A stretch of 64,000 nt of DNA from DASUBV01 sp035532295 (GTDB lineage Bacteria > Actinomycetota > Actinomycetes > Streptosporangiales > Streptosporangiaceae), in NCBI GenBank assembly GCA_035532295.1, contig DATKRH010000022.1:27406-91405 (forward strand). Direction: 5' to 3'. How positions within the stretch are numbered: position 1 is the stretch's first letter; each line of letters starts with the position of its first letter. The notes under the pieces are model-generated. The model was not told where the DNA came from. It saw only the letters and a program-made list of their open reading frames with translations, and made no database searches. Positions 1-8,962 of this stretch are shown piece by piece. The position numbers were made by a program, and so were the translations under genes.

Positions 1-1
1 G

Positions 2-772
2 TACGCCGCGCAGAACCTCATCCCGTCCACCGTCGAGCTCGGCGGCAAGTCGCCGAACATCTTCTTCAGTGACGTGCTGGCCCACGATGACGAGTTCCTC
101 GACAAGGCCGTCGAGGGCCTGGTGCTGTACGCGTTCAACAAGGGCGAGGTCTGCACGTGCCCGTCCCGGGCGCTGATCCAGGACGACATCTATGACGAGT
201 TCATGGCCCGCTGCCTGGACCGGATCGCCGCGATCCGGCAGGGCAACCCGCTGGACACCGAGACGATGATCGGCCCGCAGGTATCGGCGCAGCAACTGGA
301 GAAGGTCGCGTCCTACGTCGAGATCGGCCGCGGCGAGGGCGCGGAGGTGCTCATCGGCGGCCAGCGGGCGAGGATCGATGGCGAGTTCGCCGACGGCTAC
401 TACTTCCAGCCGACCGTCCTCAAGGGCGATAACAAGATGCGCGTGTTCCAGGAGGAGATCTTCGGGCCGGTCCTGGCGGTCACCACGTTCACCGACGACG
501 CGGACGCGCTCGCGATCGCGAACGACACTCTGTACGGCCTCGGCGCCGGCGTGTGGACCCGCGATGGCAACCGTGCCTACAAGATGGGCCGCGGCATCAA
601 GGCGGGGCGGGTGTGGACGAACTGCTACCACCAGTACCCCGCGGGTGCGGCATTCGGCGGCTACAAGATCTCGGGAATCGGGCGGGAGAACCACGCCATG
701 ATGCTCGATCACTACAGCCAGACCAAGAACCTGCTGGTCAGCTACAGCACCAAGCCGCTCGGCCTGTTCTGA
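2..772 (+). CDS. Aldehyde dehydrogenase, C-terminal part (5' end outside window)
   Basis: The gene is cut by the left edge and its reading frame is open from base 2. The visible 256 residues hold the ELGGKSPN segment of NAD(P)-dependent aldehyde dehydrogenases, the catalytic cysteine in GEVCTCPSR, the EEIFGPVL motif and a typical C-terminal oligomerisation region. It oxidises an aldehyde to its acid in the cytoplasm; this branch (acetaldehyde/chloroacetaldehyde dehydrogenases of the ExaC/AldB type) is often next to a DUF779 gene, and one follows here after 6 bases. Family assignment is certain; the substrate is inferred from the neighbour. Confidence 0.95.
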   Translation, partial: YAAQNLIPSTVELGGKSPNIFFSDVLAHDDEFLDKAVEGLVLYAFNKGEVCTCPSRALIQDDIYDEFMARCLDRIAAIRQGNPLDTETMIGPQVSAQQLEKVASYVEIGRGEGAEVLIGGQRARIDGEFADGYYFQPTVLKGDNKMRVFQEEIFGPVLAVTTFTDDADALAIANDTLYGLGAGVWTRDGNRAYKMGRGIKAGRVWTNCYHQYPAGAAFGGYKISGIGRENHAMMLDHYSQTKNLLVSYSTKPLGLF

Positions 773-778
773 GCCGGC

Positions 779-1132
779 ATGTCCGAGACACCTGCGGCAC
801 CTCGGGTCACGGCTACCCCTGCGGCGCGCCGGGCGATTGCCCGCCTGCGCGCCGCCCGGGGCGGCCCGGTGATGTTCGTGCAGTCCGGCGGCTGCTGTGC
901 GGGCAGCACGCCGATGTGCTTCCCCGACGGCGAATTCCTCGTCGGCGCGCTCGATGTCCTGCTGGGCGCGGTCGACGACTGCCCGTTTTACATCGACCGG
1001 CGGCTCGACGAGGCCTGGCATCAGGACCAGTTCGTCCTCGACGTCGAGGCGGGCGCGCCAGAGGGCTTCTCGCTGGCGGCCGGCGAGGGCCAGCGCTTTG
1101 TCACCCGCTCGGCCACCTGCGCGGTGGGGTGA
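779..1132 (+). CDS. DUF779 family protein
   Basis: A 117-residue cytoplasmic protein with the cysteine-rich core SGGCCAGSTPMC and the later FYID and WHQDQFVLDVE segments that mark DUF779. Members are found beside acetaldehyde dehydrogenase genes; their function is unknown, and the paired cysteines suggest metal or redox chemistry. It follows the dehydrogenase by 6 bases and its TGA overlaps the ATG of the MFS gene by one base (TGATG), so the three genes look co-transcribed. Confidence 0.9.
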   Translation: MSETPAAPRVTATPAARRAIARLRAARGGPVMFVQSGGCCAGSTPMCFPDGEFLVGALDVLLGAVDDCPFYIDRRLDEAWHQDQFVLDVEAGAPEGFSLAAGEGQRFVTRSATCAVG

Positions 1133-2691
1133 TGGCTACTGGTACGCGCGCCCCCGCGGCGGCCGCCGGTGGCGGGGAGCTATCGTCGCGGCGGCGGCAC
1201 CTGGCGCTCGGCGTCCTGTGCCTCTCGCTCCTGATCGTCAACCTGGACAACACGGTGCTCAACGTCGCGCTGCCGACCCTGGTGCGCGATCTGCAGGCGA
1301 CGTCCAGCCAGCTGCAGTGGATCGTCGACGCCTACATCATCGTCTTTGCCGGGCTGGTGCTGGTCGCGGGGAGCCTGGCGGACAGGGTCGGGCGCAAGCG
1401 GACATTCCTGGCCGGCCTCGTGGCGTTCGCCGGCGGCTCGGCGTGGGCGGCCTTCTCCGGCTCGGTGGGCGTCCTGATCGCGGCCCGGGCGAGCATGGGC
1501 GTGGGCGCCGCGCTGATGATGCCATCCACGCTGGCGATCATCACGGACATGTTCGTGGTCCCCGCGCAGCGGCAGCGCGCGATCGGCCTGTGGGCGGCGA
1601 CCAGCGGGGTGGGCATCGCCATCGGCCCGATCGTCGGCGGCGTGCTGCTGGCTCACTACTGGTGGGGGTCGGTCTTCCTGATCAACGTGCCGATCGCCGC
1701 CATCGGCGTCGCGTTCGCCATTGCGCTGGTGCCCGACTCGAGGAACCTGGCCGCGGCGCGGCCCGACCTGGCCGGGGCGGCGCTGTCGGTCGCCGGCCTC
1801 GGGCTGCTGCTGTGGTCCATCATCGAGGCGCCGCTGCACGGCTGGTCCTCCGGCCTGGTGATCAGCACTGGCCTGGCCGGGCTGGCGATCCTGGCCGTAT
1901 TCGCGCTCTGGGAGCGCCTGAGCTCGCATCCGATGCTGCAGCTCCGGTTCTTCGCCAGCAGGAGATTCTCCGCCGCGATCGCCTCGGTCGGGCTGGTCAT
2001 GTTCGGGCTGTTCGGGGCGCTGTTCGTGATGACCCAGTTCCTGCAGTTCGACCTCGGCTTCACGCCGCTGGAGGCGGGGGTCCGCATCCTTCCGGCGGCG
2101 GGAGCGGTGGCCGTGATCGCTCCGCTTTCCGCCGTCGCCGTCCGGGCGGCCGGGACGAAGCTCGCCGTGGCCGCCGGCCTGCTGAGTATCGCCGCGGGAC
2201 TGTGGCAGGTGTCGGGCATCTCGGCGGGCTCTGGCTATGCCAGCATCCTTCCCGGCATGATCCTGCTCGGCGCCGGCGCCGGGCTGGTGATCCCGGCGGC
2301 CACCGACTCGGTGATGGGCTCGCTGCCGCGCGGCGACACCGGCGTAGGCTCGGCGACCAACGGCGCGCTCATGCAGGTGGGCGGCGCCCTGGGAGTGGCC
2401 GTCATCGGCAGCCTGCTCGCCACCAGGTACCAGGACAAGATGACCGCGGCGCTCGCTCCCTACCACCTTCCCCCGGCGGTCCATACCGTGATCCTGGGGT
2501 CGGTCGGCGGCGCGCTCGAGGTGGCGGCGCGTGTCGCCGGCCCCGCCGGGGTGGCGCTCGCTCGCCTGGCCAGATCGGCGTTCATCAGCGGCGCGGATCT
2601 CGGGCTGCGGGCCGGGGCCGCGGTGGCCGTGGCCGGCGTGCTCGTCGCGCTGGCGGCGCTTCCCGCCCGGCCGCCAGCCGGCGGCGACTAG
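1132..2691 (+). CDS. MFS drug exporter, DHA2 (14-helix) family
   Basis: A 519-residue integral membrane protein. The first helix carries LDNTVLNVALPTL, the loop after helix 2 has the MFS signature GSLADRVGRKRTF, and later helices include the SGVGIAIGPIVGGVLL antiporter motif C. Together these point to proton-coupled 14-helix exporters of the QacA/EmrB type. The open frame extends far upstream, but the ATG at 1132 is chosen because it overlaps the DUF779 stop and puts a short basic leader before helix 1. Its TAG lies in a CTAG tetranucleotide shared with the convergent carbamate kinase stop. Substrate not predictable. Confidence 0.9.
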   Translation: MATGTRAPAAAAGGGELSSRRRHLALGVLCLSLLIVNLDNTVLNVALPTLVRDLQATSSQLQWIVDAYIIVFAGLVLVAGSLADRVGRKRTFLAGLVAFAGGSAWAAFSGSVGVLIAARASMGVGAALMMPSTLAIITDMFVVPAQRQRAIGLWAATSGVGIAIGPIVGGVLLAHYWWGSVFLINVPIAAIGVAFAIALVPDSRNLAAARPDLAGAALSVAGLGLLLWSIIEAPLHGWSSGLVISTGLAGLAILAVFALWERLSSHPMLQLRFFASRRFSAAIASVGLVMFGLFGALFVMTQFLQFDLGFTPLEAGVRILPAAGAVAVIAPLSAVAVRAAGTKLAVAAGLLSIAAGLWQVSGISAGSGYASILPGMILLGAGAGLVIPAATDSVMGSLPRGDTGVGSATNGALMQVGGALGVAVIGSLLATRYQDKMTAALAPYHLPPAVHTVILGSVGGALEVAARVAGPAGVALARLARSAFISGADLGLRAGAAVAVAGVLVALAALPARPPAGGD

Positions 2692-3614
2692 GCACTCTGC
2701 GCGCAGGGCTGCCGCCGCACGATGGTGCCGGCCGTGCCCTGCAGCAGCGCGGCGGCATCGTCGAGGCGGCCGATCGCCGCCATCCCGCCGGCGGCCTCCA
2801 CGAAGCGGCAGACCGCCGCCACCTTCGGGCCCATGGAGCCGGCCGGGAATGACCGGGCCCGCAACTCGCGCGGTGTCGCGTGGCGGATGGGCCTGGCCTG
2901 GGGGGTTCCGTACCCGTCGAGTACCCCCGCGACGTCGGTCAGCAAGAGCAGGGCGTCAGCGCCGACGGCCCGGGCCAGCATCGCCGCGGTCAGGTCCTTG
3001 TCCACCACGGCCTGCACGCCGCGCAGCCCGCCGGCGCCGTCGGCCACGACCGGGATACCGCCGCCGCCGGCGCAGACGACGATGACGCCGGCCTCGGCCA
3101 GCAGCCGGATCACTTCCAGTTCGACCAGGTCGACCGGCTCCGGAGAGGGCACCACCCGCCGCCACGCCGGCCCGTCCTGACGGACGTCCCAGCCGAGCTC
3201 GGCGGCCAGGCGCAGCGCCGTGGCCCGGTCGTAGACAGGGCCGACGAACTTGGCGGGATCGGCGAACGCGGCGTCGTCCGCCCGCACGAGGGTGCGGCAG
3301 ACCAGGCAGGCGGCGGCCCGGCCCGGCGCGGCGCGGCGCAGCGCCTGCACGAGCCAGTACCCGATCATCCCCTGGGTCTGCGCGCCCAGCACGTCGAACG
3401 GGTAGGGCCGCGACAGCGCCGGGTCGCTGGCGCTCTGCATCGCGAGCACGCCGACCTGCGGGCCGTTCCCGTGGGTGATGATCAGGTCGTGGTCGGGCAG
3501 CAGCGGCGCCAGCGCGGCGACGGCGCGGGCGACGTGTGACTCCTGGATGTCGGAGTCCGGCGCCTCGCCCCGCTCCAGCAGCGCGTTGCCGCCGAGGGCG
3601 ACGACCACCCTCAT
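2688..3614 (-). CDS. arcC: Carbamate kinase
   Basis: A 308-residue amino-acid-kinase-fold enzyme that makes ATP from carbamoyl phosphate and ADP. It starts with VVALGGNALL, has the ITHGNGPQVG substrate loop near residue 45, the VVCAGGGGIPV segment in the middle and VDKDLTAAMLA near 210, all diagnostic for carbamate kinase. The ATG at 3614 overlaps the stop of the upstream carbamoyltransferase (ATGA), implying coupled translation. It is the last gene of the V-ATPase operon. No arginine deiminase lies nearby, so the carbamoyl phosphate would come from citrulline or another carbamoylated compound. The stop shares CTAG with the convergent MFS gene. Confidence 0.95.
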   Translation of the reverse strand: MRVVVALGGNALLERGEAPDSDIQESHVARAVAALAPLLPDHDLIITHGNGPQVGVLAMQSASDPALSRPYPFDVLGAQTQGMIGYWLVQALRRAAPGRAAACLVCRTLVRADDAAFADPAKFVGPVYDRATALRLAAELGWDVRQDGPAWRRVVPSPEPVDLVELEVIRLLAEAGVIVVCAGGGGIPVVADGAGGLRGVQAVVDKDLTAAMLARAVGADALLLLTDVAGVLDGYGTPQARPIRHATPRELRARSFPAGSMGPKVAAVCRFVEAAGGMAAIGRLDDAAALLQGTAGTIVRRQPCAQSA

Positions 3615-4612
3615 CCCGGGTGGCCGATCGTCGCCACCATGAGGGCCTTGATGGTGTGCATCCGGTTGGCCGCCTGGTCGAAGACGACTGACTGCGGTGA
3701 CTCGAAGACCTCGTCGGTCACCTCCAGCGCCGCGAGCCCGCGCTTGTCGTAGATCTGCCGCCCGACCTCGGTCTCCCGGTTGTGCAGGGCCGGCAGGCAG
3801 TGCATGAACTTCACCGCCGGGTTGCCCGTGGCCGCCAGCACGCCCGCGTTCACCTGGTAGCCGATGAGCTGGTCGATGCGCCCGTCCCACCCGCTGGCCG
3901 GCTCGCCCATGGACAGCCAGACGTCGGTGTAGAGAAAGTCGGCCCCCGCCACGGCGGCGGCCAGGTCGTCGGTGACCGTCAGCCGGGCGCCGGACCCGGC
4001 CGCCAGCCCGGCGGCGATGTCGCGGACGGCCGGGGCCGGGTGCAGGGCCGCCGGGGCGCAGATCCGGGCGTCCATCCCCAGCATCGCGCCGGTCACCAGC
4101 AGCGAGTTCGCCGTATTGTTGCGGCCGTCCCCGAGATAGCAGAAGGTCACCTCCCGCAGCGGCCGGGCCGCGTGGTCCCGCATGGTCAGGATGTCAGCCA
4201 GCATCTGGGTCGGGTGCCAGGTGTCGGTGAGCCCGTTCCAGACCGGCACGCCGGCGAACTCGCCCAGGGTGTCGGCTGACTCCTGGGCGAACCCCCGGTA
4301 CTCGATGCCGTCGTACATGCGGCCGAGCACCCGTGCGGTGTCCTTCATCGACTCCTTGTAGCCGAGCTGGGATCCCTCGGGGCCGATATAGGTCACGTGC
4401 GCCCCCTCGTCGTGGGCGGCGACCTCGAACGCCGAGCGGGTCCGAGTCGAGGCCTTCTCGAAGATCAGCGCGATGTTAAGGTCGGCGAGCCGGTGCCTGC
4501 GAAATCCCAGCTGCTTGTCGCCGCGCACCTGGGCGCCGAGCTCCACCAGGTGCAGGAACTCCTCCCGGCTGAGGTCGGTCTCCTTCAGCAGGCTGCGTCC
4601 GTGCAGGTCCAT
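3611..4612 (-). CDS. Ornithine carbamoyltransferase, probably catabolic
   Basis: A 333-residue transcarbamylase with the carbamoyl-phosphate motif KASTRTRSAFE near residue 54, HPTQMLAD near 132, the ornithine-loop DVWLSMGE near 231 and HCLPALHN near 272. These identify ornithine rather than aspartate carbamoyltransferase. It interconverts citrulline plus phosphate with ornithine plus carbamoyl phosphate. Its overlap with carbamate kinase downstream, and the absence of arginine-biosynthesis genes, argue for the catabolic direction. The ATG at 4612 overlaps the V-ATPase subunit D stop by one base. Putrescine carbamoyltransferase is a less likely alternative because of the SMG loop. Confidence 0.9.
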   Translation of the reverse strand: MDLHGRSLLKETDLSREEFLHLVELGAQVRGDKQLGFRRHRLADLNIALIFEKASTRTRSAFEVAAHDEGAHVTYIGPEGSQLGYKESMKDTARVLGRMYDGIEYRGFAQESADTLGEFAGVPVWNGLTDTWHPTQMLADILTMRDHAARPLREVTFCYLGDGRNNTANSLLVTGAMLGMDARICAPAALHPAPAVRDIAAGLAAGSGARLTVTDDLAAAVAGADFLYTDVWLSMGEPASGWDGRIDQLIGYQVNAGVLAATGNPAVKFMHCLPALHNRETEVGRQIYDKRGLAALEVTDEVFESPQSVVFDQAANRMHTIKALMVATIGHPG

Positions 4613-5247
4613 CAGATGTCCTCCTCGCGGGGCTCAGGCGGGGTCACGGCGCGGCCCATGGCCAGGCGAAGCCGGGCGGCGTCGGCTCGCTCGAGTTCCT
4701 CGACGGCGAGGCTCACCTGCGCCAGGGCCTGCTCCAGCTGCGGAATCCACCGGTCCTGGATGGCGCGCAGCCGGTGCCGGGTGGCGAGCGCCTCGGACTC
4801 GATCACGTGCAGCGCCCGGGCGGCGACCGCGTGCTGGACGGCGGCGGCGAGCGCGTCGCGGTGCGCCCGCCGGGCCTGCGCGAGGGCCGGGCCGTCCCAG
4901 GTGGCCGGCGCCGGGATGGTGCAGGTCGCCGTGGCCGGATAGCGAATCCCCATAGTGACCGCGTCGGTCACGGTCACGTCCGCGAACTGGCCGTCGGCGG
5001 CCAGCCTGATCGCGTGCTGGCCGCCGAGCAGCCCCGCGCGCAGCAGCCACCGCTGCGCGTCGGCCTGGCAGCGATCCCACCGCTCCGCGGCCAGCTCCGC
5101 CGCGCTCTGCCGCCGGGCGAGCTCGTCGCGCAGGAGCCGCAGCTTGCGGTCGAGCAGGCCGGCGCCGCGCCGCGCGGTCTCCAGCCGCGCCGTGAGCGAC
5201 AGCCGGCCGGCCCGGCCCGGCGGCACCGAGAGCCGCCCGGTGGTCAC
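4612..5247 (-). CDS. ntpD: V-type ATPase subunit D (central stalk)
   Basis: A 211-residue protein of the V/A-ATPase D family: PGRAGRLSLTARLE at the N-terminus, then long helices rich in Arg, Glu and Ala forming the rotor shaft coiled coil inside the A3B3 hexamer. The start is a GTG at 5247, 16 bases after the subunit B stop. This spacing is unusual for the operon and comes from a 20-bp tandem duplication at 5241-5280: the upstream copy holds a GTG that overlaps the B stop but is out of frame with D. Family call from sequence pattern and operon position. Confidence 0.9.
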   Translation of the reverse strand: MTTGRLSVPPGRAGRLSLTARLETARRGAGLLDRKLRLLRDELARRQSAAELAAERWDRCQADAQRWLLRAGLLGGQHAIRLAADGQFADVTVTDAVTMGIRYPATATCTIPAPATWDGPALAQARRAHRDALAAAVQHAVAARALHVIESEALATRHRLRAIQDRWIPQLEQALAQVSLAVEELERADAARLRLAMGRAVTPPEPREEDI

Positions 5248-5280
5248 GGGTCGCCCCCGGTGGTCACGGGTCGCCCCCGG
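5241..5280. repeat. 20-bp perfect tandem duplication at the ntpB/ntpD junction
   Basis: Two identical 20-bp copies (5241-5260 and 5261-5280). On the minus strand each carries a GTGA. The copy nearer B holds the stop of subunit B; the other supplies the GTG start of subunit D. With one copy the two genes would overlap as GTGA, like the other junctions of this operon. Confidence 0.9.
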
Positions 5281-6664
5281 TGCCGGACTCCGGCCGGTAG
5301 TAGGCGTCGAGTGCCTGAGCCGGCAGCATGGTCAGCTCCCGCCGCGGCAGCCGGCCCAGCGCCTGCCAGGCCCGGTCCAGGGTCTCCGGCAGGCTGCGGT
5401 TCTCGTCGCGGCCCTGGTTCATGAGCTGCTCCTCGAAGGCCGTCGCGAAGTCCCGGTACTGCCGGTCCGCCGGGCTGAGGGCGGCGGCGCCGATCAGCTC
5501 CGCGAGCTCCCCGGCCCGGCGGGCGGCGGCGAGCGCCGCCAGGGACTGCGCCGCCACGTCGAGGTGGTCGTCCCTGGTGCGACCGGGCCCGGCGCCGTGG
5601 TGCATGAGCCTGGACAGGGAGGACAGCGCGTCGACCGGCGGGTAGATGCCGCGGGCATGCAGGTCCGCGGACAGCACGATCTGGCCTTCGGTGATGTAGC
5701 CGGTGAGGTCGGGCACCGGGTGGGTGATATCGCCGGCGGGCATGGTCAGCACCGGGATTACCGTTACCGAGCCCGCCGTGCCGCGGATCCGCCCGCAGCG
5801 CTCGTACAAGGACGCCAGGTCGCTATAGAGGTAGCCCGGATAGGCCCGGCGCGCCGGAATCTCGCCGCGTGCGGCGGACACCTCGCGGAGGGCCTCGCAG
5901 TAGCTCGTCATGTCGGCCATCACGACCAGCACGTTCCGGCCGAGCGTGAAGGCCAGGTCCTCGGCCACGGTCAGGGCGATCCGCGGCGTGAGGATGCGCT
6001 CGATCACCGGCGCGTCGGCGAGGTTGAGCAGCAGCACGAGCTCGGCCGCCGCGGATCGTTCTTCGAGTACCTTGCGAACCGCCGCGGCGTCGGCATGAGT
6101 GATGCCCATGGCGGCGAAAACGACGCAGAAGGGCTCTCCCCCCGCTGATGCCTGGGCGGCGATCTGCGCGGCCAGGTCGAGATGCGGCAGGCCCGCCACC
6201 GAGAAGACCGGCAGCTTCTGGCCGCGGACCAGGGTGGTCAGCGCGTCAATCACCGAGACTCCGGTCAGCACGGGCTCGGCGGGCGGCTCGCGGAGCACCG
6301 GGTTCATCGGGAAGCCGGTAACGGCCGCGGTGACCTCGCCGGTGATCGCCGGACCGCCGTCCACCGGCTCGCCCCGGCCGTTGCAGACCCGGCCGAGCCA
6401 GTCCGCGCCGACCGGAATCCGCAGCGGCGTGCCGCTGAAGGCCACCCGGACGCTGGCCGGCGTCATGCCCGCGGTGCCCTCCAGCACCTGCACCACGGCG
6501 AGGTCGCGATCGGCCTCCAGGACCAGCCCGTGCCGGGGCGGTCCGGTTCCGGTCGCGATGGTGGCGAACTCGTCCCAGCCCACTCCGGTCACGCCGCGCA
6601 CGACGAGCAGCGGGCCCCGCAGCTCGACCACGTCGGTGTACTCGCGCTGCGCCCAGGCGGTCAT
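5264..6664 (-). CDS. ntpB: V-type ATPase subunit B (regulatory nucleotide-binding subunit)
   Basis: A 466-residue protein of the usual length for bacterial V-ATPase B. It starts YTDVVELRGPLLVVRGV (beta-barrel), has GRVCNGRGEPVDGGP near 105, and VSVIDALTTLVRGQKLPVFS followed by a P-loop region lacking a GKT Walker A, as expected for B. Later motifs include VVMADMTSYCEALREVS and PGYLYSDLASLYERCGR. Three copies form the non-catalytic interfaces of the soluble ring. ATG at 6664 overlaps the A stop (ATGA). Confidence 0.95.
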   Translation of the reverse strand: MTAWAQREYTDVVELRGPLLVVRGVTGVGWDEFATIATGTGPPRHGLVLEADRDLAVVQVLEGTAGMTPASVRVAFSGTPLRIPVGADWLGRVCNGRGEPVDGGPAITGEVTAAVTGFPMNPVLREPPAEPVLTGVSVIDALTTLVRGQKLPVFSVAGLPHLDLAAQIAAQASAGGEPFCVVFAAMGITHADAAAVRKVLEERSAAAELVLLLNLADAPVIERILTPRIALTVAEDLAFTLGRNVLVVMADMTSYCEALREVSAARGEIPARRAYPGYLYSDLASLYERCGRIRGTAGSVTVIPVLTMPAGDITHPVPDLTGYITEGQIVLSADLHARGIYPPVDALSSLSRLMHHGAGPGRTRDDHLDVAAQSLAALAAARRAGELAELIGAAALSPADRQYRDFATAFEEQLMNQGRDENRSLPETLDRAWQALGRLPRRELTMLPAQALDAYYRPESGTGGDP

Positions 6665-8430
6665 GGCGCCGTCTCCGCCGGCATCCCGGCTGGCGGCCCC
6701 GCTGCCTGCGCGCCGCCCAGTTCATCCAGGCGCTCCAGCATCACCTTCTCCCGGCTGGTGACCTCCTCCGGCGTCGCGGCCTCCTCCCGGGCACGCAGGA
6801 TCGGCGAGAAATCCTGTTCCTCGATCCTGGCGGCCGCGACGCCGGCCAGGGCGAGCGCCTGACAGCGCTCGGCGACCGCCAGGACCGCCCCGGCCAGCGC
6901 GGCCGCCCGGCCGGTGTCGCAGAACGCGTCGGCCGCGCTCAGCGCGCTCTGCTGCAGCAGGCCCTCCCGGATCAGGCGGCCGGCCAGGATCGTGGCCCGC
7001 TCGGCCGGGGGCAGCGCGCTGACCCCCATCAACTCGGCGAGCGAGCTGAGCCGGTCGGCCTCCGCGAGCAGCGCGGCCAGGCGGCCGCGGCGCTGCGCCC
7101 AGCCGGGATCGCCCTGGCTGGCATGCCAGGCGGCGATGACCGAGTCGTCGCGGGAGAAGGAGCCGGACCAGGAGACCGCCGGGTAATGGCGGGCATAGGC
7201 CAGGTCCCGGTCCAGCGACCACAGGCAGCGCACGTACCGCTGGGTATAGGTGGTGACCGGCTCGGCCAGGTCGCCGCCGGCGGGGGAGACCGCGCCGATG
7301 ATCGTCACCGAGCCATCGCGGCCCTCGCTGGTCACGACGCGGCCGGCTCGCTCGTAGAAGGCGGCCAGGGCCGAGGCCAGACTGGCAGGATACCCCTCCT
7401 CCGCCGGGAGCTCCCCGCTGCGCGAGGCGAACTCGCGCAGCGCCTCCGCCCACCGCGAGGTCGAGTCGGCGATGACCACGACGTCCAGGCCCATGTCCCG
7501 GAAGTGCTCGGCGACAGCCGCGGCACTGTAGATGCTCGCCTCGCGCGCCATCATGGGCATGTTGGAGGTGTTCGCGATGACGACGGTCCGGTCGGCCAGG
7601 CGGCCGCCGCTGCGCTGATCGGTGAGGTCAGCTAGCTCGCCGAGCATGTCGGCCAGTTCATTGCCGCGCTCGCCGCAGCCGACGTAGACGATCACGTCCG
7701 CGTCGCACCATTTGGTGATCTGCTGCAGCAGCATGGTCTTGCCGGTCCCGAATCCGCCGGGCACCGCCGTCGTGCCGCCCCTGGCGACCGGGAACAGCAC
7801 GTCGATGACGCGCTGCCCGGTGACCAGCGGCGCGTCGCTGTCGCGGCGCGCACGGTAGGGCCGGGGGTTGCGCACCGGCCAGGCCGACGTCAGCCGTACC
7901 GGCGTGCCGGCCACCGTCGCGATGGTGGCGTCGCCGGGCACGAGCCCGGCCGGACGCAGCCGCGCGACCGTGCCGCTCAGGCCGGGCGGCACCAGCACGC
8001 GGTAGCCGATCCCGCCGGGGGTGGCGACCGTGCCCAGGCCGGTGCCGCCGCCGACGGTGGCGCCGTCGGCCACCTCGGGCGTGAAGGCGAACTCCTGGCT
8101 GCCCGGGGCCGCCGCGGAAGCGCCCGGCTCGAGCCAGACAGGCGCTCCGGCCAGGGGGCGCAGCAGCCCGTCGAAGATGCCGCCGAGCAGATGCGGGCCG
8201 AGCCGGGCCGACAGCGGCTCGCCCCGGGAACGGGCCGCGCCGCCGGGGGCGAGGCCGCCGGTGTATTCGTAGGCCTGGATCGTCGTCACGTCGCCGCGGA
8301 TGGCCACGGCCTCGCCCGGCAGCCGCCGGGGGCCCAGCTCGACGATGTCGTTCATGGCCACGCCCGCCAGGCCCGCCACCTCCACGAGGGGCCCGCTCAC
8401 CCGGGCAATCCGGGCCGCGGCGTCGCTCAT
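6661..8430 (-). CDS. ntpA: V-type ATPase catalytic subunit A
   Basis: A 589-residue catalytic subunit. Visible are the N-terminal barrel (VSGPLVEVAGLAGVAMNDIV), the subunit-A-specific non-homologous insert around 85-190, the P-loop GGFGTGKT at 225-232, the catalytic-glutamate motif GCGERGNEL at 251-259, DSTSRWAEALREFASR and EGYPASLAS downstream. It hydrolyses or makes ATP in the cytoplasmic V1 ring. The start at 8430 lies 10 bases after subunit E. V-type rather than F-type identity follows from the insert and from the subunit set of the operon. Confidence 0.96.
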   Translation of the reverse strand: MSDAAARIARVSGPLVEVAGLAGVAMNDIVELGPRRLPGEAVAIRGDVTTIQAYEYTGGLAPGGAARSRGEPLSARLGPHLLGGIFDGLLRPLAGAPVWLEPGASAAAPGSQEFAFTPEVADGATVGGGTGLGTVATPGGIGYRVLVPPGLSGTVARLRPAGLVPGDATIATVAGTPVRLTSAWPVRNPRPYRARRDSDAPLVTGQRVIDVLFPVARGGTTAVPGGFGTGKTMLLQQITKWCDADVIVYVGCGERGNELADMLGELADLTDQRSGGRLADRTVVIANTSNMPMMAREASIYSAAAVAEHFRDMGLDVVVIADSTSRWAEALREFASRSGELPAEEGYPASLASALAAFYERAGRVVTSEGRDGSVTIIGAVSPAGGDLAEPVTTYTQRYVRCLWSLDRDLAYARHYPAVSWSGSFSRDDSVIAAWHASQGDPGWAQRRGRLAALLAEADRLSSLAELMGVSALPPAERATILAGRLIREGLLQQSALSAADAFCDTGRAAALAGAVLAVAERCQALALAGVAAARIEEQDFSPILRAREEAATPEEVTSREKVMLERLDELGGAQAAGPPAGMPAETAP

Positions 8431-8440
8431 GACCGGTCGC

Positions 8441-8962
8441 TCATGGCGTCCACAGCCCGCGCACGTCGCCGCCGAGCGAATCGACGGCCAGGTCGGCGAG
8501 CCTGGTCAGCGAGCAGTCCACGATCACGCCGGGGGAGCGCGCCACGACGCCGCCGGACGGGGCCGGTGACAGGCTCGCCTCCGGGCCGGCCGCGCGCCCG
8601 GCCAGCCGCGCGAGGCGCTGGGCCAGCTCGTCGTAACCCGGCTGCCCGGGCAGGGCGCTGACAGCGGCACGGACCTGGCCGCGCAGCTCCTCGGACGCCT
8701 CGCGGCGGGCCCTCAACAGCGCCGACCTGGCCTGGCCGCGGGCGCGGCTGAGCTCGACGGCCGCCAGCGGAGCCGCCTGCGCCCGGCCGTCATCTCGTGC
8801 CTGCGCCAGGGCCGCCCCCGCCTCGCGGCGGGCCCGGCCGACGATCCGCGCTGCCTCGCCGCTCGCGTCGGCGCGGATCCGGGCGGCCTGCTGCGCCGCC
8901 GTTCGCAGCAGCTGGGCCCGGACGGGCTCCAGGGCCGTTATCGCGTCATCCTTGGCGGTCAT
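8441..8962 (-). CDS. ntpE: V-type ATPase subunit E (peripheral stalk)
   Basis: A 173-residue protein. The N-terminal half is an Ala/Arg/Glu-rich helix (residues about 5-100, with AARIRADASGEAARIVGRAR) forming a coiled coil with the G/H partner; the C-terminal half ends with DCSLTRLADLAVDSLGGDVRG, where family E folds into the globular head that holds the A3B3 ring. The chosen ATG at 8962 overlaps the subunit F stop (ATGA) and removes an unsupported extension. Identification rests on operon order and composition more than on sharp motifs. Confidence 0.8.
   Translation of the reverse strand: MTAKDDAITALEPVRAQLLRTAAQQAARIRADASGEAARIVGRARREAGAALAQARDDGRAQAAPLAAVELSRARGQARSALLRARREASEELRGQVRAAVSALPGQPGYDELAQRLARLAGRAAGPEASLSPAPSGGVVARSPGVIVDCSLTRLADLAVDSLGGDVRGLWTP

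Noticed and set aside
3611..4612. Anabolic argF of arginine biosynthesis
   Set aside because: No other arginine-biosynthesis gene is adjacent, and coupling with carbamate kinase fits the catabolic direction better; not excluded by sequence alone.
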